A stretch of DNA of 64,000 bases from Linnemannia hyalina. Lineage: Eukaryota; Mortierellomycota; Mortierellomycetes; Mortierellales; Mortierellaceae. The notes beneath the pieces were generated by a model. The model had not been told where the DNA came from. It worked only from the letters and a program-made list of their open reading frames with translations, and ran no database searches. This document shows positions 61,596 through 64,000 of this stretch, one piece after another. The position numbers were made by a program, and so were the translations under genes. Position 1 is the stretch's first letter, and every line of letters starts with the position of its first letter. The stretch spans positions 558,001 through 622,000 of the forward strand of contig JAHRHY010000015.1 in assembly GCA_019671135.1 (NCBI GenBank), written 5' to 3'.

Positions 61596-62503
61596 ATGCA
61601 CCCCGCAGCTTACTCCGGCGGCTTCTTCGGCCTGGTAAGGACATTTTCTCCCTTCACCGTCTTACAAACTCACTCATTCACACAACCGCTTCCTATTCCT
61701 TTGACAGGCGTGTCAACTTGAACTAACAATCCATTACGCAATGCTCAATACATTCAACAACTACTAGATCATCCTCATCCTCGACCTCATTGCCATCTTC
61801 GAGGTCCTCAACTCCAACAGAAACGTCACCAGCAAGGTCCTTTGTAAGATACTCATATTTCTTACCTTTTTCGAGTGTTTTTTTTTTTTTTTTTTGCTTG
61901 CATTGCTTACAGCAAGTGCATGCACTTCTCATTACGCCAGAAACAATTCACTCACTCGTTTTCTCTTTCGCGTGTTCCTTTCTGAATGGATAGGGTCGTT
62001 GCTCATCTTCTTGTTTCCTATCTTGGGTCTCGTCCTCTACTTGTAAGTTACTAACCAGGAACAACAAAACGGTCCCCTGTTTGATACGACCTCCCCTCCA
62101 TACCTCTCCACTTTCCACCTTCTTCTTTCGTCCTCACGCCACCATCGTCGCCTTTTCATGCAACTTCGCCAACCAACCTTTTTTCGTTCGTTTCGGGCTT
62201 TCTCGAGGGTGTTTGGACAGGACATGGCAGTACATTCGATTGCTTACATATGCAGTTGACGAGAGAAAAAATAGCGCGCCATAATTTTGTTTTCTTTCTC
62301 CCGTCCATTTTTTTTTTGAGTTTATCCGCGGCGTTGCGTGCAGCAGACACAAGGACAAAGCAAAGGACCGAGGCGCAAGCGGACTCCTTTATCTTGTTTG
62401 TTTTCCAACACGCTGACTTTTCTCTTTATTTCATACTTTCTTCATTGATAGCTTGTTCGGTGGTCGTGAGGAGCACAACTCTGGATACGAGTCGATTGCT
62501 TAA
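61596..62503 (+). CDS. PLDc_N-type two-helix membrane microprotein, copy 2
   Basis: Paralogue of the gene at 36102-36442. Four exons, 61596-61634, 61768-61843, 61994-62042, 62452-62503, 71 residues. MHPAAYSGGFFGL leads into helix 1 IILILDLIAIFEVL, a polar turn NSNRNVTSK, and helix 2 SLLIFLFPILGLVLY. As in copy 1, the unspliced frame stops at a TAA lying within the donor (TTGTAAGTT). Removing the 409-base intron gives FLFGGREEHNSGYESIA, the typical end after the second helix. No single frame is long enough to be noticed without splicing. The intron 61844-61993 carries a long T run. AATAAA at about 62591. Function unknown. Confidence 0.72.
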
Positions 62504-62748
62504 CAACCAGGATAACTCACACAAGAAAAGCCTTCCTTTTCCTCTTTCCTTCTCCTCCCCCCCCCCCCACCCCCTGAAACTTTTGTCGTAAATAAAATCA
62601 CACACTCTGTAAAACAAAAAACCGCATTACACAAAAGAAAAATTACGCCATGCCAAGACGAGAGATGTGCACACATTGTGAGAAAAATTGGACAAATCTT
62701 GGCAGGAGAGCACGTTTTTTTTAATGCATTCATGAAGATATGTACTCG
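62504..62748. other. Short region between convergent genes
   Basis: 3' UTRs of PLDc_N copy 2 (+), with AATAAA near 62591 and a C11-C12 run near 62557, and of the RABL3-like gene (-). Confidence 0.5.
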
Positions 62749-63951
62749 CTATGATCTCGACCCAGTAGGCGTATGGCCTCGACTGCTGTTGTTGCTGCTG
62801 TTGGCTCGACTGGTATATGTTGGCACACCCATATTGCTGCTGTACTGGCCTAGCACAGTTCGATTGCGCTCATACTGGGCACGGAGGGAACTCTTGGTGG
62901 TCGAATGGGTCGTGCTACTGCTGTTTCCGGTGGGGGTAATGGGCCGTGCAGGTGTCGGGGACTCTGCACGTCTTGGCGGAATTGCGGCGTCATTGACAGC
63001 AGTAACAGAACTTCCTCCAGTGAAGGTTGCGAAATCCATGATTGGGATGGAGGACGAGGTAGGGTCTGTGTCGTTTGAGGGCGTTGAACGGCTATGGTTG
63101 TGGTGGCTCTGGTATTGCTGTTCTGGTGTCGGAGTAGGAGGCTGACGCGTGTATCCAGGAAGGGGAGAGGGGGTCGAAGAAGAAGAACCAAAAGACGGCG
63201 TTGCCTGATGTTGTGGTCGGTAGTGGTGGCTGCTGTTCGCGTGTCCGTGTCGAGACGTCCTTGGATCGATGATTTGGTTGAAAAACATGTTGAACGCGAT
63301 GGAGGTCGAAGAGTTGGGCATAAACTCTGTAGCAGAGACAGCGCAGACCGATATGGCCTCTCCACCATACTTGGTCACCAATTCCTGACCCACCGCCATA
63401 CCAGTACCACTACTGCTGCCGCCTTTTCCTTGGCTGTACCCTACCCCGGTTGCCATGTCATTCTTGGTTCCCACAACCAACAATGGAATGTTGAGAGAAC
63501 CCTGGAGATTGCTTGATGATGGCCACCCTCCTGCGGCAGCTCGTCCTTGAGAAGATGCCTCAAGGTAGTCAGCAATCCACTTCCAGAGGTTCTCATAACT
63601 CCTCCTATTACACAAGTCATGTACGAGAATGATCCCTTGGTAAGATACACCACTGTAATACATGCTTCTCGATTTAGGATGTCGCACAGCTGGGGATCCA
63701 GACACGTCGTAAAACTCTATGAATGTTGGGTCCGAGGTCGAAAGATCGGACGATGATTGTGTTGAGGAGGTAGTATTAGCGGTGGAGCGACTGGAGAGGA
63801 GCGAGGGAATTCCTGAGCGTGCTGTGGAGGTGGCAGCTGCGGTTGGGATTGTAGAGGAGTGGAGACGGACGTTGATGTCGCAGCCGACGGTTGGGACAGG
63901 GGTTCGTTGGGGTTCGTTGTTGCACAGGATGTGTACCAGACTGGTCTTGCC
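62749..63951 (-). CDS. RABL3-like small GTPase, 5' exon outside window
   Basis: Ras-superfamily GTPase closest to RABL3, of cytosolic and partly unknown role. One exon of 1203 bases is present; its 5' end meets an acceptor (CTGCAG) at 63952-63957, so the initiating exon lies to the right of the window. The exon opens in the P-loop (GKTSLVHILCNNE), then TVGCDINVRLH. A Ser/Thr-rich insert of about 45 residues precedes the G3 region FIEFYDVSGSP. SRSMYYSGVSYQGIILVHDL and G4 LLVVGTKNDM follow. As in RABL3, the G3 DxxG is DVSG and switch spacing is irregular. After the G domain (ending FFNQIIDP) is a 180-residue disordered Ser/Pro/His-rich tail ending HTPTGSRS, without a C-terminal prenylation Cys. 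Confidence 0.85.
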   Translation of the reverse strand, partial: GKTSLVHILCNNEPQRTPVPTVGCDINVRLHSSTIPTAAATSTARSGIPSLLSSRSTANTTSSTQSSSDLSTSDPTFIEFYDVSGSPAVRHPKSRSMYYSGVSYQGIILVHDLCNRRSYENLWKWIADYLEASSQGRAAAGGWPSSSNLQGSLNIPLLVVGTKNDMATGVGYSQGKGGSSSGTGMAVGQELVTKYGGEAISVCAVSATEFMPNSSTSIAFNMFFNQIIDPRTSRHGHANSSHHYRPQHQATPSFGSSSSTPSPLPGYTRQPPTPTPEQQYQSHHNHSRSTPSNDTDPTSSSIPIMDFATFTGGSSVTAVNDAAIPPRRAESPTPARPITPTGNSSSTTHSTTKSSLRAQYERNRTVLGQYSSNMGVPTYTSRANSSNNSSRGHTPTGSRS

Positions 63952-64000
63952 CTGCAGTCAATGGGGCAATTGAGAAGTGAAGAATGTTTTTTTTGCTGAG

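Overview
The window is nuclear DNA of a filamentous fungus outside Dikarya, most likely Mortierellomycota or another Mucoromycota-type lineage (inference). Most genes are cut by short GT-AG introns. Proteins carry Gln-, His- and Asn-rich stretches. An E2F-partner DP transcription factor is present; E2F/DP is known to be lost from Dikarya and kept in early-diverging fungi. A RABL3-type GTPase and complex I NDUFB7 also fit. I see no rRNA, tRNA, transposon or CRISPR. Gene models were assembled by hand: exons were joined at GT/AG sites only where reading phase closed exactly, and the summed coding lengths of the complete models are multiples of three.

Layout. 1-1803 (+): 3' part of Ctf4/WDHD1. 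2019-4228 (+): SMAP/Age2-type ArfGAP. 5680-7768 (+): ATP-type PEP carboxykinase. 7.8-17 kb: gene-poor, rich in simple sequence, with one unknown minus-strand gene (10666-13040) and a possible 52-residue protein (14492-14823). 17028-19039: head-to-head pair of mitochondrial ribosomal proteins uL24m (-) and mL54 (+). 20958-24795 (+): two secreted hydrolases, an S1/P1 nuclease and a GH18 chitinase with a His-rich head. 25121-25543 (+): small putative mitochondrial protein. 26072-29938 (+): LMBR1-type membrane protein. 30067-31978 (-): intracellular beta-lactamase-fold serine hydrolase. 32500-35539 (-): bifunctional PFK-2/FBPase-2. 36102-36442 (+): tiny PLDc_N membrane protein. 36489-39636 (-): septin-like GTPase fused to ankyrin repeats. 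42661-46159 (+): DP. 46677-49055 (+): single-exon protein kinase. 49890-55387 (+): ASH1-type SET methyltransferase that also carries AT-hooks and a Zn2Cys6 cluster. 55718-56479 (-): NDUFB7. 56710-58371 (+): Nse3/MAGE. 58884-61356 (+): membrane-anchored kelch protein. 61596-62503 (+): second PLDc_N protein. 62749-63951 (-): RABL3-like GTPase, 5' end outside the window.

How the genes relate. There are no operons. Functional pairs seen are the divergent uL24m/mL54 pair (mitochondrial large subunit), the neighbouring secreted nuclease and chitinase, and the opposed gluconeogenic/glycolytic control points PCK1 and PFK-2/FBPase-2. Ctf4, DP, ASH1-like and Nse3 are all nuclear chromatin or cell-cycle factors, but nothing shows they are co-regulated. 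Pyrimidine-rich leaders precede many starts on the sense strand and are a useful local guide to transcription direction.

Most notable: the Zn2Cys6 + AT-hook + AWS-SET fusion at 49890-55387, the septin-ankyrin fusion at 36489-39636, and the two PLDc_N micro-genes whose apparent stop codon lies inside a splice donor.
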